From an uncultured Planctomycetales bacterium (lineage in GTDB: Bacteria > Planctomycetota > Planctomycetia > Pirellulales > Thermoguttaceae): a stretch of 12,990 nt of DNA. The stretch spans positions 1-12,990 of the forward strand of contig CALARR010000177.1 in the NCBI GenBank assembly GCA_937889015.1, given 5' to 3'. The notes below the pieces were generated by a model. The model searched no databases. It was not told the DNA's origin and worked only from the letters and a program-made list of their open reading frames with translations. The position numbers were made by a program, and so were the translations under genes. Below are positions 1-8,197 of the stretch, piece after piece. Numbering within the stretch: the stretch's first letter is position 1; each line of letters begins with the position of its first letter.

Positions 1-284
1 GGCATCGCACGATCGCCGGCGGCGGCTGACTTTGGTGCTCAACGCCTTTCGGCATCAGAGGTAGGTTCACCACGCGGCGAGTGGCCGGCATAGAACGCCA
101 GCAGGCGTGCTCAACGCCTTTCGGCATCAGAGGTAGGTTCACACCCGTTTCAGTTCCGTGGCATCACGGCACGGTCGTGTGCTCAACGCCTTTCGGCATC
201 AGAGGTAGGTTCACTGCCGATCCCGGGCAAGCGGTTCACAATCTGGTTGTGCTCAACGCCTTTCGGCATCAGAGGTAGGTTCAC
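1..284 (-). CRISPR. CRISPR array, leader-proximal end (4 repeats, array continues past the left edge)
   Basis: Four identical 36-bp repeats lie at 35-70, 107-142, 179-214 and 249-284, separated by spacers of 36, 36 and 34 bp (71-106, 143-178, 215-248). Bases 1-34 are a further, probably partial, spacer. On the minus strand the repeat begins GTGAACCTACC and ends GGCGTTGAGCAC. In its 3' half GCC-GAAA-GGC forms a hairpin with a GNRA-type tetraloop, extended by A-U and G-U pairs. This is the kind of stem Cas6 cuts to leave an 8-nt 5' handle, here UUGAGCAC. The GAAA loop exists only on the minus strand, and the array lies beyond the 3' end of the minus-strand cas operon, so minus-strand transcription with the newest spacer at 215-248 is inferred. 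The absence of repeat decay fits an active, leader-proximal end. Confidence 0.97.
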
Positions 285-552
285 CGCCCGCCTCCCAAGT
301 CCTGGAATAGCAGCGGGTTAGGCGAGCTGATTTCAAGCATTTGCTGTACGGCATGACTTTTCTCAAATCGGCGAACGAATGGACGCGATAACCATCGCCA
401 AAAAGCGGTTCCGAGACACGAGTTACGGGTCATCCTTGGAATAGGCAAGCATCTCCGGCCGCAGCGAGTGGATCGAAGTCCTTGACTTTGAATGGGTTGG
501 GTGTAGAAATCGCCGCATGCCTCTCGTCACGGCAGGATGCTTGCACGTCAGG
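285..552 (-). promoter_or_regulatory. Probable CRISPR leader between cas2 and the array
   Basis: These 268 bp between the last repeat and the cas2 stop codon hold no convincing gene. The side next to the array contains a more A/T-rich stretch (about 330-395), which is usual for a leader that carries the array promoter and the Cas1-Cas2 integration signals. I could not identify a strong -35/-10 pair. The leader role is inferred from position and from the inferred array direction. Confidence 0.6.
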
Positions 553-840
553 CTAGATGATCTCGAACGTGGCCTCCTCCACGCTCCAGTCGGTCCTATT
601 GCTCTTGGCGCGCACACGGCGTGCACACTCCCCACAGATACCAATAATCAACAAATCGTCCTCCTGGTCAAGCAGCTTGGCCAGTTCCCATTGCATCCGT
701 TCCATTTCCCTGGGGCAGAGCCTGCAGCGGAATACGCTGTACTGGATGCGGGTTCCGTAGCCTTCCAGGTGCTTGGCGACCCGGTGCAGTCGCCGCGGTT
801 CCCGCACGTCATAGGTTACCAGATACCAATGCTTACTCAT
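553..840 (-). CDS. cas2: Cas2, CRISPR adaptation protein
   Basis: This 95-residue protein is the normal length for Cas2, the dimeric ferredoxin-fold subunit that bridges two Cas1 dimers during spacer integration. The first strand reads YLVTYDV with the conserved Asp at residue 11. The block GTRIQYSVFRCRL (about residues 29-41) is the second family hallmark, and the C-terminal part has the usual LLIIGICGEC strand. ATG at 838-840 follows a GAGGTAG Shine-Dalgarno that overlaps the stop codon of the cas4-cas1 gene, leaving a gap of only 6 nt, so translational coupling is likely. It is the last gene of the cas operon and abuts the leader. The identification is secure; whether the Asp acts as a nuclease is not needed for integration in the systems that have been studied. 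Confidence 0.96.
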   Translation of the reverse strand: MSKHWYLVTYDVREPRRLHRVAKHLEGYGTRIQYSVFRCRLCPREMERMQWELAKLLDQEDDLLIIGICGECARRVRAKSNRTDWSVEEATFEII

Positions 841-846
841 GGAACA

Positions 847-2565
847 CTACCTCAGTCGCATGCGAGCGAACAATCCGGGACGGCCAGTCCATTCCTTTTC
901 CAGCAGCCGTGTTTCCAGTTCCATCAGGCGCGAGTAGGACAGCGAGTAGCCCAGGGCCGGGTGTCTCCAGGTGTCGTTGAGCCGGTTCTCGAACAGTTCG
1001 ATCGCCTTCTTTCTGCCCTTGGAGGAGAGCCATACCCGGCCTGCAGTGACCTCGAAATCGCCCTGCAAGTCCCACTGCAACCGGTTCACGGAGCCAATCA
1101 AGGGGATATCCCAGACCGGCAGGCGAAACAACTCCATGAGGTCCAGCACCAAGGGATGGGCTGCTGAACGCGGCGTATGGAAGAACCCCAGGGCTGGCTC
1201 CAAACCCACCGCCAGGATAGCCTGGAGCACGTTCTGGTAGAGCAAGGCGTAACCGAAGCTCAGCAAGGCATTGAAACGGTCACGCGGCGGGCGCCGGTTG
1301 CGGCCGTCGGGGTGCATTTCTCGCGGCACGTCTGCGCGGAGCAACTGCGGCAGAATGTCAAAATAGGACCGGGCTGCCATCCCTTCGTACCCGCGCACGC
1401 TGACCACCCCTTCGGTGCGAGCCATGCCCCGCAGGCAGTCGCGCATGCGTAAGATCGCCGGGGCAACGCCTGAAGCGTCGCGATCGCTGCCGCGAGTGGC
1501 GCGCAACACGTAACGGAGCGTGCTTTCGACCTTGGCCAGGGAGAGGCGGCGCGCCAAGCGTAGGCAGGTTCCCGGATCGGCCAGGGCGTGGAACTGTCGC
1601 AAGCGACGCTGCACCCGGCCCGCCCCCACTGCCAGACCACCCACATAGCTTCCACCGCCAGAGACCCAGTGCACCGGGATCTCCTGCTGGGCGCAAAGAT
1701 GTAGGGCCTGGGTGGTTATCTGGGCAAAGCCGTGGAGGATTACGGCCCCAATGTCGTGAACAGGCATGGCCCGGAACTGGCCGTCAGGATCGTCGACCTT
1801 CAATTGCTCTCCAGATCGCGAGACCCTGGCCCCGGGCTTCGTGACGTGGAGAGTCTTGGTCTCGCGTTCGGCCGGAAACATGCGCACCGGCTCCCAGCGC
1901 GTGTGCGTGACCAACCGTTCCTCCTCGGGCAGGCAGACCGGCGCTAAGGAGCAGTGAAGGCATAGGCGGTCGCTGGCCGCGATTGGTGGTCGCTCGGCCG
2001 AGGCGCGAAGCTGCCGGGCCCTGGCCACGGCCTCGCGCACCGACTGACGCGCTGTCACATCCAACGGGACCCGCACGGTCACGTTTTCGGCATGATAGCG
2101 AATGCGGCCTTCTGGCACGGGCCGGCCAAGGTGTTCTTCCAGGAGCATCCCATAAGCGTTGACCTGGAGGGCGTCGGAGGGCCAGGCGGTGGCGGTCTTG
2201 CCTTCGCGACGCGGTCGGCCGCGTTTGTGCTCGTAAGGCAAGACCGCGCCATCGCGCCGGCGCAGGGCATCGAGCTTGCCCACCAGGCCAAGCGATTCGC
2301 TGGACAGTTCCAGGGTGGTCAGTTCGCCGCGATCCTCGTCGGCCTGGGCCAGTTCCTCATGCAGGGTGCGGCCGGCATAGACCGCATTGTCGGCCACGCG
2401 GATCTCCTCGACTTCCTCCAGGTAGAACAGCCGCTCGCAATAGGCCAGGGCGTGCAAGGCCATGACGCGAACGGGCGGTTCGACGGTCTCCGGTCGACTG
2501 GAATGGGTTTCTCCCGTCGCCGGCTGGCCGCCGCGCGTAATCAAGGTGGGTTGATCGTAGTCCAT
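847..2565 (-). CDS. cas4-cas1: Cas4-Cas1 fusion, spacer processing nuclease and integrase
   Basis: A 572-residue natural fusion. The N-terminal Cas4 part (about 30-220) has the RecB-like nuclease residues His69, Asp99, Glu112 and Lys114 (EHK), and four cysteines for a Fe-S cluster: Cys43 (AYCERLFYLE) and Cys202, Cys205, Cys211 (CLHCSLAPVC). The C-terminal Cas1 part (about 235-570) carries the metal-binding triad: Glu394 in RGYEGMAARSYF, His463 in GFFH and Asp475 in LVLDLMELF. Cas4 trims prespacers and checks their PAM end; Cas1, with Cas2, integrates them at the leader-repeat junction. Fusion is known in type I-G and MYXAN/dev systems. I chose ATG at 2563-2565 because GGAGGA lies just upstream. 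An in-frame TTG at 2622 would add 19 residues without a visible ribosome site. All catalytic residues are present, so the protein looks active. Confidence 0.97.
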   Translation of the reverse strand: MDYDQPTLITRGGQPATGETHSSRPETVEPPVRVMALHALAYCERLFYLEEVEEIRVADNAVYAGRTLHEELAQADEDRGELTTLELSSESLGLVGKLDALRRRDGAVLPYEHKRGRPRREGKTATAWPSDALQVNAYGMLLEEHLGRPVPEGRIRYHAENVTVRVPLDVTARQSVREAVARARQLRASAERPPIAASDRLCLHCSLAPVCLPEEERLVTHTRWEPVRMFPAERETKTLHVTKPGARVSRSGEQLKVDDPDGQFRAMPVHDIGAVILHGFAQITTQALHLCAQQEIPVHWVSGGGSYVGGLAVGAGRVQRRLRQFHALADPGTCLRLARRLSLAKVESTLRYVLRATRGSDRDASGVAPAILRMRDCLRGMARTEGVVSVRGYEGMAARSYFDILPQLLRADVPREMHPDGRNRRPPRDRFNALLSFGYALLYQNVLQAILAVGLEPALGFFHTPRSAAHPLVLDLMELFRLPVWDIPLIGSVNRLQWDLQGDFEVTAGRVWLSSKGRKKAIELFENRLNDTWRHPALGYSLSYSRLMELETRLLEKEWTGRPGLFARMRLR

Positions 2566-2568
2566 GCG

Positions 2569-2574
2569 TCCTCC
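2569..2574 (-). promoter_or_regulatory. Shine-Dalgarno of cas4-cas1, decides the start
   Basis: On the minus strand GGAGGA sits 3 nt before ATG at 2563-2565. The spacing is short, but the motif is far better than anything before the upstream TTG at 2622. Confidence 0.6.
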
Positions 2575-2634
2575 GAAATCTGGCTGGTGGCCTCCTCCGT
2601 GGGCGCGTAAATGTGTTGACAAATGCCGTGCAGC

Positions 2635-3279
2635 CTAAGGTTGTGCCTCCTTGGGTTCGATACGAGGTATACGGTTGACTTCCGGTGGTTCCAGTGTTGT
2701 TAGCTCTAGGTCGCCGGTGACAAACCGAGTTCCGGCCGAGCCGACGTGATCGACCCAGACCGGCAAGGTAAGGCGACCTTGTGGTGCCAGTAGGAAAGCA
2801 CGGCCCTCGTGGTCGCGGTCTCCGTCAAAGGTGTACACCTGATCGACCAAGTGTGTGCTTTCGCCCAGGCTCAGTCCGCCAAAGCGATCCACGCGGCCCC
2901 GTCGGTTGGGGTCGAGAGACTGCGCGACTCGCTCTTCCAGGTTCGGCGTGTCGGATATCTCCTCGGCGGAGTCGAGCCAGACCACCAGTTCGACGCCAGT
3001 GAGCAACTGCTGGTAGTCTGGACGGGTGTTACCAGCCGCCCCGAGTGGCCGATTCTTGACTCGCCAAACCGTTCGCAAGACCACACTCTTGTCCGGCTTG
3101 CCGACCAACACGGGTGTCACGCGTACGCCCGAGTGCCGTTTACGATCCACCTCGCCCACCAGCGACAAGAGAAAACCGTAGCAGGTAGCCGGAGGTGGGA
3201 TGGGCTCCGTTTCCAGATATTCCCGGGCCATCCCCTTGCGGAAGCAGGCGATGGGCACGGTCACGTGTACGCCGAGCAT
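2635..3279 (-). CDS. cas5: Cas5, DevS/MYXAN-type Cascade subunit
   Basis: A 214-residue RAMP-fold protein. Its N-terminus (MLGVHVTVPIACFRKG) followed by YLETEPIPPPATCYGFLLSLVGE (about residues 21-43) is the typical Cas5 start: a first beta strand, then a Pro-rich turn and the YG-LLS helix. In type I complexes Cas5 caps the 5' handle of the crRNA and anchors Cas8. A separate Cas6 exists in this operon, so Cas5 is expected to be structural and not a processing nuclease. ATG follows the cas7 stop by 6 nt, and its Shine-Dalgarno (AAGGAG) lies inside the last codons of cas7, so the two are probably coupled. Between the central and C-terminal parts, PNRRGRVDRFGGLSLGEST resembles the glycine-rich region seen in Cas5 proteins. 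Assignment to the DevS/Cmx5 branch rests on recognition of the family pattern and on neighbours. Confidence 0.92.
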   Translation of the reverse strand: MLGVHVTVPIACFRKGMAREYLETEPIPPPATCYGFLLSLVGEVDRKRHSGVRVTPVLVGKPDKSVVLRTVWRVKNRPLGAAGNTRPDYQQLLTGVELVVWLDSAEEISDTPNLEERVAQSLDPNRRGRVDRFGGLSLGESTHLVDQVYTFDGDRDHEGRAFLLAPQGRLTLPVWVDHVGSAGTRFVTGDLELTTLEPPEVNRIPRIEPKEAQP

Positions 3280-3285
3280 GGCGGG

Positions 3286-4203
3286 TCACTCCTTCACGTT
3301 GAGTTGCCGATTGACGCGCTTGCAGGCCTCCTCGGTGGCCGCCTTGACACCCTCCAGCACGCACGCGCCGGCTTCCTTGAGCTTCTTGCCGGTGAGGCTA
3401 CAGGCACCCGCACCGCCGACGATCAACTCCTCGGGCTTGACGTCGCCAGCCTCCAAACGCTGCACCAGACTTGGGGCCTCCACGGTCTTGCCGCCGTCAG
3501 TGGACTCGAAGCAGTAGAGCAGGCGTGGCGCCGGGTCGTCGGTGATTCGCAAGACTACAGTGTCGGGGGCAAAATCAAACAGGAAGCGGCCGTGGTTACC
3601 GGCCACCGTACGAAGGCATGCCAGGGCTTGCAGGGCCTTGGCAGCCCGGGCTGGGCTGCGCAACCGTTCGGGAGTCATGGCGATGCCGAACTGGTAACGC
3701 GTGGCGTGAAGTTCGGTGCCATAGGGGACAGGGTTGCTGCCTTTCTTCTGCGCGGACGGTGTAGCGCCTGGGGAGGCAGCGTTGAAGGTCACATCGCCGG
3801 CCCACGGGGTAAGCGATACGGCACGCGTAACTTCAAGCACGGCACGGCGGACATTGGCTGAACCGGATGCACCCTCTTCCTTGGCGGCCTCAGCCGTCAT
3901 GAACCCCAAGAGATCGTCGTCGATGTAGGTCTTGCCGTCCTTTTTGTCCCACCCTTTGAACTGATGGTCGTTCCAGGCATTCACCCGGTCGTCTTCGTCC
4001 CAGTGGCGGTTGGTACCCTGCTTCTCGGCATCCGCCAGGAGACGCCGAAGCGAGAAGCGGATGCTCTCGGCGCTAACAGAACTATGAACTTGTCCTTGCC
4101 AGACCAGCTTTTGCAGGGTGGTGATGTTGCCTTCTGTCTCGCCGCGGTTGTTGGCGGCGGTGCCGAAGGCAGTAACGAGGTTGGCGAAAATGTGCAGACT
4201 CAT
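3286..4203 (-). CDS. cas7: Cas7, DevR/Cst2-type Cascade backbone subunit
   Basis: A 305-residue Cas7 of the DevR/Cst2 group, which polymerises along the crRNA to form the Cascade backbone. Family hallmarks are the N-terminal HIFANLVTAFGTAANNRGE strand-turn, the QVHSSVSAESIRFSLRRLL block (about residues 38-56), the acidic YIDDDLLGFM segment (about 92-101), the DVTFNAAS segment and the PYGTELHATRYQFGIAMTPERL segment in the middle of the protein. In Myxococcus xanthus the homologue DevR belongs to the dev operon that affects sporulation. ATG is preceded by AAGGAG with 7-nt spacing. The gene begins 26 nt after the cas8 stop and ends 6 nt before cas5. Identification is firm at family level; a developmental role cannot be read from the sequence. 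Confidence 0.95.
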   Translation of the reverse strand: MSLHIFANLVTAFGTAANNRGETEGNITTLQKLVWQGQVHSSVSAESIRFSLRRLLADAEKQGTNRHWDEDDRVNAWNDHQFKGWDKKDGKTYIDDDLLGFMTAEAAKEEGASGSANVRRAVLEVTRAVSLTPWAGDVTFNAASPGATPSAQKKGSNPVPYGTELHATRYQFGIAMTPERLRSPARAAKALQALACLRTVAGNHGRFLFDFAPDTVVLRITDDPAPRLLYCFESTDGGKTVEAPSLVQRLEAGDVKPEELIVGGAGACSLTGKKLKEAGACVLEGVKAATEEACKRVNRQLNVKE

Positions 4204-4229
4204 CGGCGTTCTCCTTGTTATGGAATTTT

Positions 4230-5894
4230 TCAGGTTCGCGGGTTCTGTTCAGTGGTCCCTTCGTCGATCTCCTGCGCGCCTTTGCCGGCATAACTGGCCA
4301 AGGCCAGCAGGGCCAAGTCGCGCGTCAACTGCCAGCGCTGATCAGTCAGCATGGGAAGCAACTGAGGCCATTGCTCCTGAAGGACCGGATTAACACCAGC
4401 ACGGCTGAAGAGATCGCAGAGGCTGCGCCGGAATTGCTCGGGTGTTTTCGCGCCGGTGAAGGCCAATCGCCAGCGGTCGTACTCGCCTTTCCAGCGATTC
4501 TTCATTGCAGCCAACTTGCCCTTGTTTTCTGTAGAGATGTGACCGTAGCGGCGGCGTATGGCCTCGTGTACGGCCGCAACGACCGTCGACTCACCTTGGT
4601 CCTGCCAGGCTCTGGTCTCGATCATGGCATGAAGTCCTTTCTTTTCGAAAAACAGCTTATCCCGTAGCGGCCTCTTGTTCACGGGATCAAGCTTGGTCAT
4701 CAGTTCGACGAATCCTTGGTACCACGGGCGGCCAGAGGCCAGGTTGTCCGCCACTAACGGACGGACGATGCTGTCGGCCCAGAACCATTCCGTCTTCTCT
4801 AGGGCTTCCTTGCGTTTACCCTTGCCCCGCGTCTCGGCCACCCGGCGTGCGACGATCCTGGGTGGGAGGTCCAACATTGCCGCAGCGAAAAGGTCCAAGG
4901 GGACTTCCGCGCCGGGCAGCACCGAAGTGGTGCGCACGCGGGACTTCTGTTGACTCGCCCACGGAGTCGGGCGAAACTCGATTCCATGGCACGCGGGCAA
5001 GTCATGGTCGCTCACCACCCGCTTCAACCGGACGCGAAGCTGGGCCTGAAGTGCCGCGTCGCTGGAATTGGCAATCTGGCACTCGCGAACGGTCTGCGGT
5101 GTCATGCAGGGACGTACCTGACAGAACCGCAATAGGTCCTCAACCTCGGGGACGATCAGAACACCATTGCCGCGGTTGATGGGGAGGGCCAGACAACCGA
5201 CAAGAGCGAAATACAATGGCAAAATGTGGTCAGCATCTTCCTGGATCTTGGTATCCGCGTTGAACGCCACGTGGCGCACCATAGCCCCCGGATTCATCGG
5301 CCCAACGACTTCGATCGGCTTGGTCTCCAGACAGCCACGGGAGTCCACCAATTCCTCCCAACCGTCCTGATGCTTGTACCAGGAACACTCCTTGTACTCG
5401 ACTTGAAGCGTCTTTCCCTTTTCACCTTCCGGCTGGTAGTCACAGATCGTCTCCGCCTTCGCGAGGTTCCTTACGCGACCGTGTTGCAGGAACGTCAGCG
5501 TCATGCCCTGCTGAAGCATCGCGCGCACGGGAAGAGGCGGAGGAACGCCGCCATAGACACCCGGCGTGAAAATCAGTCCCTGGTCAAGCCCGAACGCGAT
5601 CGCGAAGAGTCGGTGGAGAAATTCGGCGGTGATACCTGAATCGCCAAAATGAAGGGCAACTGCCAGCGGGCTGATCTTCCACGGGGGTTTGCCTTGCGCC
5701 CAAGGGCCACCGGGAGTCTTTTTGTCCTTGAGTCGCCCCGCGCGCACCTCGCGTTCGATGAACTTCAGCGTGCACGCGAGTCCACCTAACCCCGCCCGGT
5801 GTAAGGGCGACATGCCCGGAGCAAAGAGGCTCATCGTCAGGCAGGCGGGCAATGTCGAGTCTCTGTCGCTATTCGCCTTTACTCTTTGCGCCAT
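4230..5894 (-). CDS. cas8: Cas8, Cas8a1/Cmx1 (DevT)-type large subunit of Cascade
   Basis: A 554-residue protein expected to be the large Cascade subunit, which reads the PAM and helps to open the target DNA. Near the N-terminus MSLFAPGMSPLHRAGLGGLA (residues 21-40) is the signature opening of the DevT/Cmx1 group. The long helical C-terminus (roughly residues 430-540, with KNRWKGEYDRWRLAF and RDLALLALASY) probably does the job of a small subunit, which fits the absence of a separate small-subunit gene. I chose ATG at 5892-5894: GAGGTG lies a few bases upstream and the gene overlaps the end of cas3 by 16 nt. An upstream in-frame ATG at 5975 would give a much longer overlap with cas3 and no family-like sequence. 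Published schemes place this Cas8 family in I-A or I-B. No nuclease motif is visible. Confidence 0.9.
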   Translation of the reverse strand: MAQRVKANSDRDSTLPACLTMSLFAPGMSPLHRAGLGGLACTLKFIEREVRAGRLKDKKTPGGPWAQGKPPWKISPLAVALHFGDSGITAEFLHRLFAIAFGLDQGLIFTPGVYGGVPPPLPVRAMLQQGMTLTFLQHGRVRNLAKAETICDYQPEGEKGKTLQVEYKECSWYKHQDGWEELVDSRGCLETKPIEVVGPMNPGAMVRHVAFNADTKIQEDADHILPLYFALVGCLALPINRGNGVLIVPEVEDLLRFCQVRPCMTPQTVRECQIANSSDAALQAQLRVRLKRVVSDHDLPACHGIEFRPTPWASQQKSRVRTTSVLPGAEVPLDLFAAAMLDLPPRIVARRVAETRGKGKRKEALEKTEWFWADSIVRPLVADNLASGRPWYQGFVELMTKLDPVNKRPLRDKLFFEKKGLHAMIETRAWQDQGESTVVAAVHEAIRRRYGHISTENKGKLAAMKNRWKGEYDRWRLAFTGAKTPEQFRRSLCDLFSRAGVNPVLQEQWPQLLPMLTDQRWQLTRDLALLALASYAGKGAQEIDEGTTEQNPRT

Positions 5895-8197
5895 GATGCA
5901 CCTCGTTTGGGATCGTAGTTGATGGAATCCGCCGGCGCCACCGGCACATACTTGATCCGTGGCCATTCTCGCCATCTGGACCGTGGGGGCGGCTGAGGCA
6001 TGGGCACGGCCACCTGGGCGACCAGCTTACGTCCCGCCTGAACTTCTTGACAATCGCTACCCTCAAGGATCACCGTAATGCCGGGCGAAGCCTCCCTTGT
6101 CGAGTCGACAAGGGTCTCAGGCCCTCCATCCAGCCAGGGACTAGCCGCAGGGACTTCCGGATCGCCTGTGTCCAATGCCTGCCATGCGTCGGCCAGACGG
6201 GTCTGGCTGATAGCCTCGTCGCCGAGGTCCGCTACCCAACGTCGTGAGACCAAGGGCCAATCGCCGTAGACTTCCGGATCATACGGGGAAGTGAACACCG
6301 CCCCATGCTCGTTCACGGGCTCGACCACGAGGAACGGCTGGGTCGGCGGCTGACGTTCACCAGGGGCGGGCGGCATCGCCCAGCGGTTCAAGCGACCTAA
6401 TCGCTGGATTAGAGCCGGTACGGGGGCGAGGTCCGTGACGAGCATCGTCGCCGAGAGGTCGAGACTCATCTCCGCCACCTGTGTGCAGACGGCCAAAGCC
6501 GGCACTTCCCGACCGCGTTCAAATGCGTTGACGACTTCCGTGTGCCGCGAAACGCGGTCCTCATAACGAAAACGGCTGTGGTACAGCAACGGATTCCACT
6601 CCGCGAGGGCTGTCGCCACGTCCATGGCGCGGGCCACCGTGTTGCAAACCCACAGGACCTTGCCCCCACCAGCGAGTTCCTGCCGCACAGCCTCCGCCGG
6701 ATCAGGCACGTCCTTGCGGTGGTATCGCGGCAAGTTCTCGATTTCCGGAGGCCCCGTGACCTCCGTCAAGGCTTCCCCACGTCGAGCAAGGCAAGCAACG
6801 ATCGCTTCGCGGCGTGCAGCAGGCAGGCTCGCAGTCATCAGCAAGATTGGCACGCCGCTTGCGGCCTCCAGGAAACGAAGCAGTCCACCGAAGAGCTTCT
6901 GGTCGTAGGCATGGATTTCGTCGAAAACGAAGGCCGACTGCGCCAAGGCCGGCCAAGCAAACAGACCACGCCGCTGATTCTGTAGGAGCGCCAGGACCGT
7001 ATCGACCGTGCAGGAAGCGATCGGCGTGGACCACGCCAGCAGTGCCTCATCGCGCCACAACGCGTCGCTCGTATCTTCGTCGCCAACGACGTGAAGAACC
7101 ATCTCCAAGTCTGTTGCCGCGCGGCTGTGGAAGAGCCGGGCTCCGTGCTTGGATCGCCCCAGTTCTGGATCGAACAGGTATCCGCGAAACCCTTCAGTAG
7201 CTGTGCCCGTGGTCGGGTAGCAAAACCAGACTCGCTTGCCAGGCCATCGACGCGCTGCGCGAAGATAGGCCGCAGCCGTCTTGCCTGTGCCACACCCGGC
7301 TTGCACAAGCAGTACCCGTCCTGCTCTTTCAGCCACTTGGCTTTGGAAGGGTCGCTCGGTACGACCCTTCAGTCTTGCACGCACTAAACTCTCAATGTCT
7401 GAGGTGTCGGGGCAGGTTTGGAGCGATGCAGAGACCCAATCGGCCTTCTGAACGGACGTTTGGATGCCGCGCACAACGGCAGATCCAACCACGTCGACGC
7501 CCAGGAGACACGCCTTGCAGACTGCGGCGAAGAGGCGGTGGCTGACGTCCAACTCTTCCCAAGCCGACTTGTGCCTCAGAAAGCTCTTCTTGATGGTGGT
7601 TATGGGATTCTCAGGACCCAAACCAGCCAGGTCGAGGAGAACGTTCTTCAAGTTGGGAGGCGGGCCAAGGCCAAACTCGGCACCCATCCAGGCCAAGGCG
7701 TCTCTGCAATCCGGGTGCTCTGAAAACACGAGGAGCTTGCTGCCTCCACCTTGCACTGGTTCGGGCGGCGTTGGCCGATCATGTCGTGGGTGGTGACCTG
7801 AGATGGACCAAAGCACGATCTGGAAGTCCACCGGTTGCTCGAAGCCGCTTGAGACCCAATCACGCAGGGCGGTCGTTTGCAGCAACCAGTATGAGACCCA
7901 CTCATGCCTTAGTCCCTGGGGTTGTGATCGTTGCCGCCGGACAGTCTCTTGGAAATGACTATTGGCCTTGCCAATATCGTGCAGAGCGGCTGCCATCAGG
8001 ACGACTCGCCGAAGCCGAAAACGCCAGGCGTCTGGTGACAACCCAATGGCTCGCAACTGGTCATCGCCGCTGGCCTGCAGGACTGTCCTCGCAGCGCTGT
8101 AGACCTCAGTCAGGTGCTGGGGCAGCAACGCTGCTTGCGGGATGTGCTTTAAGTCCGGACAACTCTTGGCCAGCAGCCGTTCGAATTGACCTTTCAC
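5879..8197 (-). CDS. cas3: Cas3, HD nuclease-helicase of type I interference
   Basis: A 772-residue Cas3, recruited by Cascade to nick and unwind target DNA. The N-terminal HD domain shows His28 (QHLTEV), His73-Asp74 (ALHDIGKANSHF) and a GHH motif at 134-136. The superfamily 2 helicase follows: Walker A GCGTGKT at 301-307, DEIH box at 426-429, motif III TAS at 455-457, motif V around 573-590 and motif VI QRLGRLNR at 598-605. All key residues are present, so the enzyme looks intact. The start is GTG at 8195-8197, which overlaps the cas6 stop as GTGA and has GGAGGGAG 5 nt upstream. An in-frame ATG at 8231-8233 would give 12 extra residues inside cas6 and is less likely. The protein ends with a linker and a C-terminal region after about residue 620, as in other Cas3 proteins. 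Confidence 0.97.
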   Translation of the reverse strand: MKGQFERLLAKSCPDLKHIPQAALLPQHLTEVYSAARTVLQASGDDQLRAIGLSPDAWRFRLRRVVLMAAALHDIGKANSHFQETVRRQRSQPQGLRHEWVSYWLLQTTALRDWVSSGFEQPVDFQIVLWSISGHHPRHDRPTPPEPVQGGGSKLLVFSEHPDCRDALAWMGAEFGLGPPPNLKNVLLDLAGLGPENPITTIKKSFLRHKSAWEELDVSHRLFAAVCKACLLGVDVVGSAVVRGIQTSVQKADWVSASLQTCPDTSDIESLVRARLKGRTERPFQSQVAERAGRVLLVQAGCGTGKTAAAYLRAARRWPGKRVWFCYPTTGTATEGFRGYLFDPELGRSKHGARLFHSRAATDLEMVLHVVGDEDTSDALWRDEALLAWSTPIASCTVDTVLALLQNQRRGLFAWPALAQSAFVFDEIHAYDQKLFGGLLRFLEAASGVPILLMTASLPAARREAIVACLARRGEALTEVTGPPEIENLPRYHRKDVPDPAEAVRQELAGGGKVLWVCNTVARAMDVATALAEWNPLLYHSRFRYEDRVSRHTEVVNAFERGREVPALAVCTQVAEMSLDLSATMLVTDLAPVPALIQRLGRLNRWAMPPAPGERQPPTQPFLVVEPVNEHGAVFTSPYDPEVYGDWPLVSRRWVADLGDEAISQTRLADAWQALDTGDPEVPAASPWLDGGPETLVDSTREASPGITVILEGSDCQEVQAGRKLVAQVAVPMPQPPPRSRWREWPRIKYVPVAPADSINYDPKRGASWRKE

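Noticed and set aside
81..278. Plus-strand open frame of 65 codons with an internal protein repeat
   Set aside because: It is the CRISPR repeat read as protein; the repetition comes from the array.
2809..3861. 350-codon open frame on the plus strand
   Set aside because: It is antisense to cas5 and cas7, which carry clear family motifs, and has no recognisable domain.
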